In this document: one piece after another, positions 29,884 to 39,738 of the stretch
How positions within the stretch are numbered: position 1 is the stretch's first letter
Layout: every line of letters starts with the position of its first letter
NCBI RefSeq assembly: GCF_026107375.2
Contig: NZ_JAPCIA010000001.1
Location: forward strand, 1,612,001-1,676,000
Length of the DNA stretch: 64,000 nucleotides
Reading direction: 5' to 3'
Origin: Sphingomonas sp. BT-65
GTDB lineage: Bacteria > Pseudomonadota > Alphaproteobacteria > Sphingomonadales > Sphingomonadaceae
Program-made: the position numbers and the translations under genes
Notes under the pieces: model-generated
The model's input: the letters and a program-made list of their open reading frames with translations, nothing else
Database searches by the model: none
Told to the model about the DNA's origin: nothing

Positions 29884-29910
29884 CTGGCACTCGCTTCAGG
29901 GGAGTGCCAA
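29884..29910. promoter_or_regulatory. CIRCE element (HrcA operator)
   Basis: CTGGCACTC-N9-GAGTGCCAA, a textbook CIRCE inverted repeat, with 9-bp arms of which only the outermost base pair is imperfect. It sits over the expected transcription start of groESL, where HrcA binding represses the chaperonin operon until heat stress. Confidence 0.93.
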
Positions 29911-29942
29911 CAACGCTATCAACCACTGTTCAGGAGCGCTCC

Positions 29943-30230
29943 ATGAACTTCCGTCCGCTGCACGACCGCGTGCTCGTTCGCCGCGTCGAGGCCGAGGCCA
30001 AGACCGCCGGCGGCATCATCATCCCCGACACCGCCCAGGAAAAGCCGCAGGAGGGCGAAGTCGTCGCCGCCGGCTCGGGCGCCAAGGCCGAGGATGGCAA
30101 GGTGACCCCGCTCGACGTCAAGGCGGGCGACCGCATCCTGTTCGGCAAATGGTCGGGCACCGAGGTCAAGGTCAACGGCGAAGACCTGCTGATCATGAAG
30201 GAATCGGACATTCTCGGGATCATCGGCTGA
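29943..30230 (+). CDS. groES: co-chaperonin GroES
   Basis: 95 residues, the 10-kDa lid of the GroEL chamber. [15 protein letters not shown] opens the protein, the mobile loop [12 protein letters not shown] follows, and the end [14 protein letters not shown] is standard. The start at 29943 fits the family; the in-frame upstream frame would run through the CIRCE element. It is followed 62 nt later by groEL. Confidence 0.97.
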   Translation: MNFRPLHDRVLVRRVEAEAKTAGGIIIPDTAQEKPQEGEVVAAGSGAKAEDGKVTPLDVKAGDRILFGKWSGTEVKVNGEDLLIMKESDILGIIG

Positions 30231-30280
30231 CCGCCTGACAACCCGTCATTCGTGTCACTTCGTCAACTTCCAGTTTTTGA

Positions 30281-31930
<1,650 letters not shown>

Positions 31931-31953
31931 GTCCCGCCACCAAGGCAAACAGG

Positions 31954-31990
31954 AAGGGCCGGCGGAGCGATCCGCCGGCCCTTTCTCTTG
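31954..31990 (+). terminator. rho-independent terminator of groESL
   Basis: AAGGGCCGGCGGA (31954-31966) and TCCGCCGGCCCTT (31971-31983) form a perfect 13-bp stem with loop GCGA, followed by a T-rich run (TTTCTCTT). It is the cleanest intrinsic terminator in the window. Confidence 0.93.
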
Positions 31991-32051
31991 GCCGCTTCCC
32001 GAAATTTAACGCTTCGCCGCTAGTTGCCCGATGACTGGTGTGGGAGCGGTC

Positions 32052-33239
32052 ATGAACGCGGCGACGGCCATCGACAGAAGCGCAGCGCAGGCGATTCCAC
32101 CGCCACGCATCGCCGCGCCCGTCGAATTCCTGCCCCTCGGCCCGGTCTCGCCCGCCTTCGCCGCGCAATGGGACGATCTCGCCGCCAACGCCGCCGAGCC
32201 CAATGTCTTCGCCGAGCGCTGGTTCGTGTCCGCCGGTGCCGCGCACCTCCATCCCGGCCCGGACGGCCGCCTCCTCGCCGTCCGTGACGCTGGCCAGCTG
32301 ATCGGCCTGCTCCCGCTCACGACCAAGCCACGCTACGGCCGCCTGCCGATCCGCCACGTCGAGAACTGGCTCCACTATCACTGCTTCCTCGGCGGTCCCT
32401 TGCTCCGCCGCGGTCATGAGCAGGCCGCCTGGACGCTGATCCTCGCCACGCTGGATGCCGATCCGCAGGCGACCGGTCTGCTCCACCTCACCGGCCTGGT
32501 CGAGAACGGCCCGGTCCACCGCGCCCTGCTCGCCGTTGCGGGCCGCCCGTGCGACACCGTCCACCGCATCGAACGCGCGCTGCTCGAAACCACCCTCTCG
32601 CCGCAGGCCTATTACGAAGCCACCGTCCGCAAGAAGAAGCGCAAGGAGATCAAGCGCCTCCAGTCGCGCCTCGCCGAACTGGGCGCTGTCACCAACACGC
32701 GCCTGACGAACCGCGACGACCTGCCCGGCTGGATCGACACCTATCTCGCGCTCGAGCAATCGGGTTGGAAGGGCCGCAGCGGATCGGCGCTCGCCTGCCA
32801 GCCGCACACCGCCGCCTTCTTCCGCGACGCCCTCACCGGCGCCTTCGACGCGGGCCGGCTGGAGCTGCTGCGCCTCGACCTCGACGAGCGCCCGCTGGCG
32901 ATGCTGGTCAACTTCCTCGCCGCCCCCGGCTCCTTCTCGTTCAAGACCGCGTTCGACGAGGAATTCGCGCGCTATTCGCCCGGCGTGCTGGTCCAGCTGG
33001 AGAATCTCGCGATCCTCAACCGCCCCGGCATCGCCTGGATGGATAGCTGCGCGAGCGCCGACCATCCGATGATCGACAGCCTGTGGGGCGAGCGCCGCGC
33101 GATCGTCCGCGTCACGCTCCCCTTCGCCGGCTGGCGCAGCCGTGCCCTGTTCCACGCCGCCCGCGCCGTCGAGCGTGCCGCCGATGCGCTGCGCGCCCGC
33201 CGCCAGCGCCCGTCCGCTCCCCCGGAGATCGAAGAATGA
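32052..33239 (+). CDS. FemAB/CelD-like GNAT acyltransferase (first of two)
   Basis: 395 residues from ATG 32052, chosen because GGGAG lies 6 nt before it; ATG 32031 is an in-frame alternative. The central part ATVRKKKRKEIKRLQSRL is the basic helix typical of the BcsL/CelD-like GNAT_6 group, and the C-terminal acyl-CoA domain contains LLRLDLDERPLAMLVNF. Relatives transfer acyl or aminoacyl groups in envelope or exopolysaccharide biosynthesis. It overlaps the oxygenase gene by ATGA and precedes a second member of the same fold, so the three act together by inference. Confidence 0.75.
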   Translation: MNAATAIDRSAAQAIPPPRIAAPVEFLPLGPVSPAFAAQWDDLAANAAEPNVFAERWFVSAGAAHLHPGPDGRLLAVRDAGQLIGLLPLTTKPRYGRLPIRHVENWLHYHCFLGGPLLRRGHEQAAWTLILATLDADPQATGLLHLTGLVENGPVHRALLAVAGRPCDTVHRIERALLETTLSPQAYYEATVRKKKRKEIKRLQSRLAELGAVTNTRLTNRDDLPGWIDTYLALEQSGWKGRSGSALACQPHTAAFFRDALTGAFDAGRLELLRLDLDERPLAMLVNFLAAPGSFSFKTAFDEEFARYSPGVLVQLENLAILNRPGIAWMDSCASADHPMIDSLWGERRAIVRVTLPFAGWRSRALFHAARAVERAADALRARRQRPSAPPEIEE

Positions 33240-34126
33240 ACGCCCCCGCATCCCGCCTCGTGCCCGGTACGGTATTCGATGCCGACGCCTGCGCGCGCTT
33301 CGCCAACCTCTATCCCGAGCAGCCGGGCAAGATCGCTCATGGCCTCGTCGGCCATCCACTGTTCGAGCTGGAATCGCTGGTCGCGCTGTCGCAGCGCATC
33401 CGCCCGGTCGATGTCGAGCAGAACCTCGCCGACCTGCCGATCGAGGTCGATCCGTCGACCGTCCAGCACAATGGCCTGTCGGTCGCGGAGTCGATCCGCT
33501 CGATTGAGGCGAACGGCTCGTGGATGGTGCTCAAGTTCGTCGAGCAGGACGCGGTCTACCGCCAATTGCTCGATGAGATCCTCGACGAGCTCGAACCGGT
33601 CGTAACTGCCCGCACCGGCGCGATGATCAAGCGCGAGGCATTCATCTTCGTCTCCTCGCCCAACGCCGTGACGCCCTTCCACATGGACCCCGAGCACAAC
33701 ATTCTGCTCCAGCTGCGCGGCTCCAAGACGATGACGCTCTTCCCCGCCGACGATCCCGAGCTGACGCCAGGCGCGCTGCAGGAGGAGTTCCATCGCGGCG
33801 CGCACCGCAACCTGCCCTATCGCGACGAATTCCTGGCCAAGGGCCAGCCGATCGAGCTTACGCCGGGCGAAGGCCTCTACGTCCCCGTCAAGGCGCCGCA
33901 CTGGGTGCAGAACGGCCCAGCCACCTCGGTGTCGCTGTCGGTCACTTGGCGCTCCGAATGGAGCTATCGCGAATCCGATGCCCATGCCTTCAATCGGCTG
34001 CTCCGCAAGGCGGGCCTCAACCCGGCGATGCCGGCACGCCATCCCGGGCAGAATCTGTTCAAGGCCTATGCCTGGCGCGCGCTCGCCAAGGCGAGGCGCC
34101 TGACCGGAAACCCCGAGCCGCAATGA
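33236..34126 (+). CDS. JmjC/cupin-type Fe(II)-dependent oxygenase
   Basis: 296 residues with a cupin_8/JmjC-like double-stranded beta-helix. The iron ligands are visible as HxD in TPFHMDPEHN (His149, Asp151) and a distal His in KAPHWVQNG (His222); LRGSKTMTLFPADD is the usual strand before the lid. This spacing fits 2-oxoglutarate-dependent hydroxylases. Some relatives are annotated as transcription regulators, but no DNA-binding domain is seen. It overlaps the GNAT genes on both sides by ATGA, so it very likely modifies the same molecule that they act on. Confidence 0.78.
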   Translation: MNAPASRLVPGTVFDADACARFANLYPEQPGKIAHGLVGHPLFELESLVALSQRIRPVDVEQNLADLPIEVDPSTVQHNGLSVAESIRSIEANGSWMVLKFVEQDAVYRQLLDEILDELEPVVTARTGAMIKREAFIFVSSPNAVTPFHMDPEHNILLQLRGSKTMTLFPADDPELTPGALQEEFHRGAHRNLPYRDEFLAKGQPIELTPGEGLYVPVKAPHWVQNGPATSVSLSVTWRSEWSYRESDAHAFNRLLRKAGLNPAMPARHPGQNLFKAYAWRALAKARRLTGNPEPQ

Positions 34127-35175
34127 ACGCGGCGCTGCCCCTCGCCGCCCTGCGCGACGACGTGCGAATCCTCGATTCGCTCGACGATCTCGCGCGCGAT
34201 GCGGCCGGGGCGCTCGATCGCGCGGCGCAGCCCGGATTCTACGACCGGCACGACTGGCTCGCGCTGACTCACGCGCACATCTACCCGGGCGAGCCGCTCG
34301 CGATCGCGGCGGTGCACGAGCCGACGGCCTCGGCGTGGCTGCCGCTGCGCGATTGCGGAGCCGGCCATGGCCGCGCGCTTGCCAGCTGGTACACGCTCGC
34401 CTTTGCGCCGCTGTTCACGCCGGACGCAGATGCCGAGGCCCAGGCCCGCCTGCTGGGCGAAGCCGCGCGCCTGCTCCGCCGCCGCTTCGACACGCTCAGC
34501 CTGTGGCCGCTCGAAGCCGAGACCGCCGCGCAGATCCAGCACGCCTTCCGCGCGCAGGGCTGGCTCGCCGCGCAGCATGTCGAGGCCGCAAACTGGGTCG
34601 CCGACACCGCCGGCCTCGATTTCGAGGCCTATTGGGCCAACCGCCCGTCCAAGTTGCGCAACACCGTCCGCCGCCGCACCAAGAACTCGCCCTTCACCAC
34701 GCAAGTGCTCGACCGCTTCGACGATGCCGCCTGGGATGCCTATGAGGCGGTCTACGCGCAGAGCTGGAAACCGGACGAGGGCGCGCCCGCCTTCCTCCGC
34801 GCCGCCGCCGCGCAGGAGGGCGCCGCCGGCACGCTGCGCCTCGGCATCGCCCGGCGCGACGGCGTGCCGGTCGCCGCGCAATTCTGGACGGTCGAAAACG
34901 GCACCGCCACGATCCACAAGCTCGCCTATCTCGAAAGCGAGCGCGAGCATTCGCCGGGCACGCTACTCTCGGTGGCGATGTTCCGCCATGTCCTCGACCA
35001 GGACCGCCCGGTGGTGATCGACTATGGCAATGGCGACGAACCCTACAAGGCGGAGTGGATGGACCGGCGGCGCAAGCGCTATCGCCTGCGCCTCTACAAT
35101 CTGCGCAGCATCGGCGGCCTGTCACAGGGCGCGGCCCGCGCGGCCCGCGCGGTGCTGCGCCGCATCACGCGCTGA
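34123..35175 (+). CDS. FemAB/CelD-like GNAT acyltransferase (second of two)
   Basis: 350 residues, same overall build as the gene at 32052 but strongly diverged. The basic helix reads PSKLRNTVRRRTKN, and the acceptor-binding C-terminal half contains VAAQFWTVENGTATIHKLAY and YGNGDEPYKAEWM, typical of the GNAT_6/FemAB-like family. Its ATG overlaps the oxygenase stop. Product unknown; an envelope glycan, lipid or peptide is the likely target from the neighbourhood. Confidence 0.77.
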   Translation: MNAALPLAALRDDVRILDSLDDLARDAAGALDRAAQPGFYDRHDWLALTHAHIYPGEPLAIAAVHEPTASAWLPLRDCGAGHGRALASWYTLAFAPLFTPDADAEAQARLLGEAARLLRRRFDTLSLWPLEAETAAQIQHAFRAQGWLAAQHVEAANWVADTAGLDFEAYWANRPSKLRNTVRRRTKNSPFTTQVLDRFDDAAWDAYEAVYAQSWKPDEGAPAFLRAAAAQEGAAGTLRLGIARRDGVPVAAQFWTVENGTATIHKLAYLESEREHSPGTLLSVAMFRHVLDQDRPVVIDYGNGDEPYKAEWMDRRRKRYRLRLYNLRSIGGLSQGAARAARAVLRRITR

Positions 35176-35372
35176 CCGGCACACCGAACCCCATTTTTCA
35201 TCGAACACACGCTGGCCAAGTCATGCCGCCGCATCGTCCGCGCGGTCTGGGACCTTGCAATGTTGGAATTGCTTTGCTTGCCTCGCCGCCATGCCGTTCC
35301 CGATGCTCACCCGGTTCAGCCTTCACCTTCGCGGCGAAGCTGTGGCAGGGGGCAAGCCGGGGGGGACGTAGT

Positions 35373-37013
35373 GTGAGTTTTGACAGCTTCCGGCGCGGCA
35401 GCGGCCTGGCTACCACGGATTCGTTCGGGCCGCTGGCGCTGCTCGCCGCGCTCGCGCTGGCGTTGTTCGGCGTGTTCTTCCATTGGCAGATCCTCGACAT
35501 CTCCAATGTCGCCTGGTTGCTGCGCGGCAGCGACAATGGCGAGAATGCGCTCGGCCTCCACGCCTGGCTGCACGATCCCGCGCCCGGCTTCCTGCATACC
35601 CGCCTGCTCAACGCGCCCGAGGGGGTCGGGCTGCTGTTCACCGACAGCAATCCGCTGCTCTCGATGCTGGCCTTTCCCTTGCGCAGCCTGCTGCCTGCGG
35701 ACGCGCAACTGATCGGCTGGTGGCTGCTCGCCTGCCTGTTTCTCCAGCTGTTCTTCGCCTGGCTGCTGCTGCGCCGCCACGCCCCCAAGGCGCTGGCGCT
35801 GTGGTGCGGCGTGCTGCTGCTCGCAGCGCTGCCGACCTTGTTCAACCGCGTCGTCCATGTGAACCTGATGGCGCACTGGCTGATCCTGTGGTCGCTGTGG
35901 CGCTTCACCGATCCTGCGCGTGCCGGCTCGAACAACGGCTGGGCGGTGCTGATCGCTGTCACCGCGTTCATCCACTCCTATCTGCTGGTGATGGTCGGCG
36001 CGATCTGGGCGAGCGCGATGCTCGAGCGGCTGTGGAATGACCGCCGGGGAGCACCCCGTCTTCTCGCCGAATGCGCCGCGATCCTCGCAATGGTCGGCGG
36101 CATCGCCTGGAGCCTGGGCGTGTTCGAGCCGCACTGGCCCTCGGGTAATTACGGCGCGTTTGCGATGCCGCTCGACGCGCTGTGGAACCCGGGGGTCGAG
36201 ACCTATTCGACCTTCCTGCCCGCGATCGAACAGCGCCCCGGGCGCGGATTCGAGGGGTTCCAGTATCTGGGACTCGGCCTGCTGATCTTGTTGCCGCTCG
36301 CGGCGATCCTCGCGCGTCGCCTGCCCCGCCCGGCGGCGGATGCGCCCGACAGCCTTGCGCGGCTCAAATGGCTGGTCCCGGCGCTCGCCGTCCTCACCCT
36401 GCTCGCGATCAGCACCTATCCCGATTTTGCCGGACAGAAGCTTCCGCGATTCCAGCTACCCGCCGACCTCGCCATGACACTCGACGCGGTCCGCGCTTCG
36501 GGCCGGTTGTTCTGGCCGGTCGCCTATGTGCTGGTGTTCGCTGGTATCCGCATCCTCTACCGCCTGGAGCCGCGCCGCGCCGGCCTCGTCATCGCCGCGC
36601 TCGCGGTCGTGCAGGCGGCCGATCTCATCCCGATGGCGCGATCGATCCGCGCCCAGAGCACCGAAGCACGCGGCGCGCCGCTCTACGTCCGCACCGCCTC
36701 GCCCGAATGGGACCGGCTGGTCGCGCAGGCGAAGGACATCGCCTTTGTCCCGGGCGACGTGACCAAGGGCCTCGGCGTCTTCCAGGAAGTCGCGTGGCGC
36801 GCGGCGAGGGCGCGGGTCCCGGTCCGCGCCGTCTATGCCGCCCGCCCCTCGCTCGCCAGCAATGCGCGCCAGAACGCGGAAACCGACGCCTTCCGCAGGG
36901 GCGAGGTGGTGCCCGGCCGCCTCTACATCCTGATCGACGGCGAGCCGATCCCGCCCCCGCTGCTCGCCCGCGCGCGGCCGCTCGACGGGGTCACGATCGT
37001 GTTTGAGCCCTAG
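35373..37013 (+). CDS. polytopic membrane protein, DUF6311-like
   Basis: 546 residues from GTG 35373, with GGGGGGAC just upstream. About ten transmembrane helices, a long periplasmic loop containing GNYGAFAMPLDALWNPG, and a soluble C-terminal domain of ~130 residues. The layout, with an early Asp-rich loop (LRGSDNGENALGLHAWL) and a later Pro-rich loop, resembles DUF6311 and distantly GT-C glycosyltransferases. Transfer of a sugar from a lipid carrier is therefore possible but not shown. It is convergent with the guanylyltransferase gene, with the stops overlapping by 3 nt. Confidence 0.72.
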   Translation: MSFDSFRRGSGLATTDSFGPLALLAALALALFGVFFHWQILDISNVAWLLRGSDNGENALGLHAWLHDPAPGFLHTRLLNAPEGVGLLFTDSNPLLSMLAFPLRSLLPADAQLIGWWLLACLFLQLFFAWLLLRRHAPKALALWCGVLLLAALPTLFNRVVHVNLMAHWLILWSLWRFTDPARAGSNNGWAVLIAVTAFIHSYLLVMVGAIWASAMLERLWNDRRGAPRLLAECAAILAMVGGIAWSLGVFEPHWPSGNYGAFAMPLDALWNPGVETYSTFLPAIEQRPGRGFEGFQYLGLGLLILLPLAAILARRLPRPAADAPDSLARLKWLVPALAVLTLLAISTYPDFAGQKLPRFQLPADLAMTLDAVRASGRLFWPVAYVLVFAGIRILYRLEPRRAGLVIAALAVVQAADLIPMARSIRAQSTEARGAPLYVRTASPEWDRLVAQAKDIAFVPGDVTKGLGVFQEVAWRAARARVPVRAVYAARPSLASNARQNAETDAFRRGEVVPGRLYILIDGEPIPPPLLARARPLDGVTIVFEP

Positions 37014-38074
37014 CTGCTATGCTTCATCGCCTCGATGATGCGCTTGACGTCCTGGCTGCGGCCGCGCGGCAGGATCAGCACATCGTTACCATCGGCGACC
37101 ACGATCAGGTCGGAGACGCCGACCAGCGCGACGCGCTTGCCCTCGCCGGCGCGCACCAGACAGTCGACGGTGTCGATCGCCACCACCTCGCCGCGATGGG
37201 CATTGCCTGCCGCGTCGCGGTCACTGATCGCGTGCAGCGCGTCCCAGCTGCCGACGTCGGACCAACCCATGCTCACCGGCACCACCGCAACCCGCGTCGC
37301 CTTCTCCATCACCGCATAGTCGATCGAATCAGACGGCGATTTCGCAAACTCGGCAGCGTCGGGAAGGACGCGCGTGCCCTCGCGCACCGCCCGGTCCATC
37401 GATGCCCGTGCCGCCGCCAGCATATCCGGCGCGAATGCGGCGAGCGCGTCGAGATAGGTGTTCGCCTGGAACAGGAAGATGCCGCCGTTCCACGCATGAT
37501 CCCCCGCGGCAATCATTGCTTCGGCAAGTTCGCGCTTGGGCTTCTCGACGAAGCGCCGGACTTGGTGGATCCCCGCGCCGATCGCGTCGCCCACCTGGAT
37601 ATAGCCATAGCCGGTCTCGGGCGCGTCAGGCGCGATGCCGAACGTCACCAGCCACCCCTCGTCCACGGCGGGCATCGCGGCGTGGATCGCGGCGTGGAAG
37701 GCAGCGACGTCGCCGATCACATGGTCCGAGGGCATCACCAGCAGCGGGTCGCTCCCGCCTCCCGCAGCGATCGCCGCAAGCGCGATCGCGGGCGCGGTGT
37801 TGCGCCCCATCGGCTCGAGGATCAGCGCCTGCGCCCGTGCCTCGACCGCGCCGAGCTGTTCCTCGACCATGTCGGCGTGCAGCGCGTTGGCGACGATGAT
37901 CGGCGCGGCGAACCGCTCGCCCGCCGGCGTGCGGCGCGCCGTCAGCTGGAGCATCGTCTCCTCAGCCGTCAGCGCCATCATTTGCTTGGGCCGCTCGGGC
38001 CGCGACATCGGCCACAGCCGGGTTCCCGAACCGCCGGAAAGGATCACGGGGACAATCGGCTTGTGGTCGGTCAT
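37010..38074 (-). CDS. manC: mannose-1-phosphate guanylyltransferase
   Basis: 354 residues, making GDP-mannose from mannose-1-phosphate and GTP. The nucleotidyltransferase signature ILSGGSGTRLWPMSR is at about 11-25, RPKQMMAL follows, and FVEKPKRELAEAM and the Asp/Trp segment WSDVGSWDAL are in their expected places. It is the short form, without the phosphomannose isomerase domain (~120 residues) present in longer enzymes, so an isomerase is needed elsewhere. It diverges from the sugar transferase gene and probably supplies precursors for the same exopolysaccharide. Confidence 0.92.
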   Translation of the reverse strand: MTDHKPIVPVILSGGSGTRLWPMSRPERPKQMMALTAEETMLQLTARRTPAGERFAAPIIVANALHADMVEEQLGAVEARAQALILEPMGRNTAPAIALAAIAAGGGSDPLLVMPSDHVIGDVAAFHAAIHAAMPAVDEGWLVTFGIAPDAPETGYGYIQVGDAIGAGIHQVRRFVEKPKRELAEAMIAAGDHAWNGGIFLFQANTYLDALAAFAPDMLAAARASMDRAVREGTRVLPDAAEFAKSPSDSIDYAVMEKATRVAVVPVSMGWSDVGSWDALHAISDRDAAGNAHRGEVVAIDTVDCLVRAGEGKRVALVGVSDLIVVADGNDVLILPRGRSQDVKRIIEAMKHSS

Positions 38075-38176
38075 GCAAATCCTCCTGACCGCGCGCTCTA
38101 GCTGGGCGCGTTCGTCGCGCCAAACACTTATCGCAGCCCGGATTTCCTGGCGTTCAGCATTTCTTCGTCAATTTCG

Positions 38177-38199
38177 CCGACACGGGCGTGCGGTGTCGG
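38177..38199. promoter_or_regulatory. CCGACAC palindrome upstream of the sugar transferase gene
   Basis: CCGACAC (38177-38183) and GTGTCGG (38193-38199) form a perfect 7-bp inverted repeat with 9-nt spacing, 35 bp before the ATG of the sugar transferase gene. It may bind PrsR, encoded 3.5 kb away, but I found no -24/-12 promoter beside it. Confidence 0.45.
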
Positions 38200-38234
38200 A
38201 TTTGTTTACACTCGCCGTGTAGGAATTGGCCGTC

Positions 38235-39623
38235 ATGATCCGCCTGTTCAAACACTATATCCCCAATGCGGTGCTGCTGCTGGCGCTGTTCGACGTCGCG
38301 CTGCTGGTGGTCGCGGCCGAATTCGGCTGGATCTATCGTGCGCACCAGATCGGGATGAAGGTGGAGCCGATCCACACGCGCATCTTCCAGATGACGAGCT
38401 TTGCCGTCAGTCTCGAGATCGCGATGATGGCGGTGGGCGTCTATGGCGCGGATTCGCTGCAGTCGATCCGTGTCGCCACCGCGCGGCTGCTGGTCGCGGT
38501 GTCGCTCGGCACGATCTTCCTGTCGGTGATCTTCTTTCTGTTTCCCGCGCTCACCTTCTGGCGCTCGAACTTGCTCTACGCGATGCTCGCCGCGCTGGCG
38601 TTGCTGTTTCTGCTCCGCCTGCTGCTCGGCAAGACATTGGGCAGCCAGGTGTTCAAGCGCCGCGTCGTCGTGCTCGGCGCCGGCGCGCGCGCCGAGCGGC
38701 TCAAGGCGCTGTCCAAGAAGCCCGGCGCCGGCTTCGTCGTGGTCGGCTATGTTGCGATGAGCGAGCCCAACCGCACGATCCCCGAGGCGATCGCGCGCGA
38801 CGCGATCTACAACCTCGCCGACCATGTCGTGCTGCTCAACGCCAGCGAAGTGGTGCTCGCGCTGGAAGAGCGCCGCAACGCGCTCCCGCTCAAGGACCTG
38901 CTGCGGATCAAGACCACCGGCGTCCATGTCAACGAGATCTCGACCTTCCTCGAACGCGAGACCGGGCGCGTCGACTTGCAGTCGGTCAATCCGAGCTGGC
39001 TGATCTTCTCCGACGGCTTTTCCTCGGGCCGGATGCTGTCGAGCCTGTTCAAGCGCCTGTTCGACATCGCCGCCAGCCTCGTCCTGCTCGCGATCAGCCT
39101 GCCGCTGATCCTGCTCGGCGCGCTCGCGGTGAAGGCGGAGAGCAAGGGCCCGGCCTTCTACCGCCAGCGCCGCGTCGGCCTCTACGGCCAGGGCTTCGAC
39201 ATCATTAAGCTGCGCTCGATGCGGGTCGACGCCGAGGTCGCCGGCCAGGCCGTCTGGGCCGAGAAAGACGATCCGCGCATCACCCGCGTCGGCCGCTTCA
39301 TCCGCAAGGTCCGCATCGACGAGCTGCCGCAATGCTGGAGCGTGCTCAAGGGCGAGATGAGCTTCGTCGGCCCGCGTCCCGAGCGGCCCCAGTTCGTCGA
39401 GGATCTCGAGCAGCAGATCCCCTATTATGCCGAGCGCCACATGGTGAAGCCCGGCATCACCGGCTGGGCGCAGATCAACTATCCCTATGGCGCGTCGATC
39501 GAGGACAGCCGCCACAAGCTCGAATACGACCTCTATTACGCGAAGAACTACTCGCCCTTCCTCGACGTGCTGATCCTCCTCCAGACGCTCCGGGTCGTGC
39601 TGTTCCCGGACGGCGCGCGTTAA
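38235..39623 (+). CDS. polyprenyl-phosphate sugar transferase, TIGR03013 (XrtA/PEP-CTERM system) type
   Basis: Initiates exopolysaccharide repeat-unit synthesis by moving a sugar phosphate to undecaprenyl phosphate. 462 residues from ATG 38235 (AGGA upstream); TTG 38226 lacks room for a ribosome site. Four N-terminal membrane helices, a Rossmann-like middle domain ([13 protein letters not shown]), one further helix, then the bacterial sugar transferase domain with [19 protein letters not shown] and [10 protein letters not shown]. The arrangement matches the family linked to exosortase loci. It heads the unit ahead of PrsK, PrsR and PrsT. Confidence 0.88.
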   Translation: MIRLFKHYIPNAVLLLALFDVALLVVAAEFGWIYRAHQIGMKVEPIHTRIFQMTSFAVSLEIAMMAVGVYGADSLQSIRVATARLLVAVSLGTIFLSVIFFLFPALTFWRSNLLYAMLAALALLFLLRLLLGKTLGSQVFKRRVVVLGAGARAERLKALSKKPGAGFVVVGYVAMSEPNRTIPEAIARDAIYNLADHVVLLNASEVVLALEERRNALPLKDLLRIKTTGVHVNEISTFLERETGRVDLQSVNPSWLIFSDGFSSGRMLSSLFKRLFDIAASLVLLAISLPLILLGALAVKAESKGPAFYRQRRVGLYGQGFDIIKLRSMRVDAEVAGQAVWAEKDDPRITRVGRFIRKVRIDELPQCWSVLKGEMSFVGPRPERPQFVEDLEQQIPYYAERHMVKPGITGWAQINYPYGASIEDSRHKLEYDLYYAKNYSPFLDVLILLQTLRVVLFPDGAR

Positions 39624-39648
39624 TGTTTGGCGTGTCCACGCTGCGGCG

Positions 39649-39718
39649 CCGGCCCGCTCCCCCACCCGGCCACCCAACGGCAGTATCATATGGGTGGCCG
39701 GGTGGGGGAGCGAGCCGG
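39649..39718. repeat. long perfect hairpin between the sugar transferase and PrsK genes
   Basis: A 21-bp perfect inverted repeat, 39656-39676 with 39691-39711, around a 14-nt loop. Beyond it the stem continues to 39649/39718 with one mismatch, giving about 28 bp. It fills most of the 115-bp gap. As RNA it would form a very stable stem, which could attenuate or process the transcript, or be a REP-type element. Confidence 0.8.
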
Positions 39719-39738
39719 TGCCGTTCACCTGACAAAGA

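Noticed and set aside
33236..34126. AraC-like or other transcription regulator
   Set aside because: Some cupin relatives carry that name, but no helix-turn-helix is seen and a full iron triad is present.
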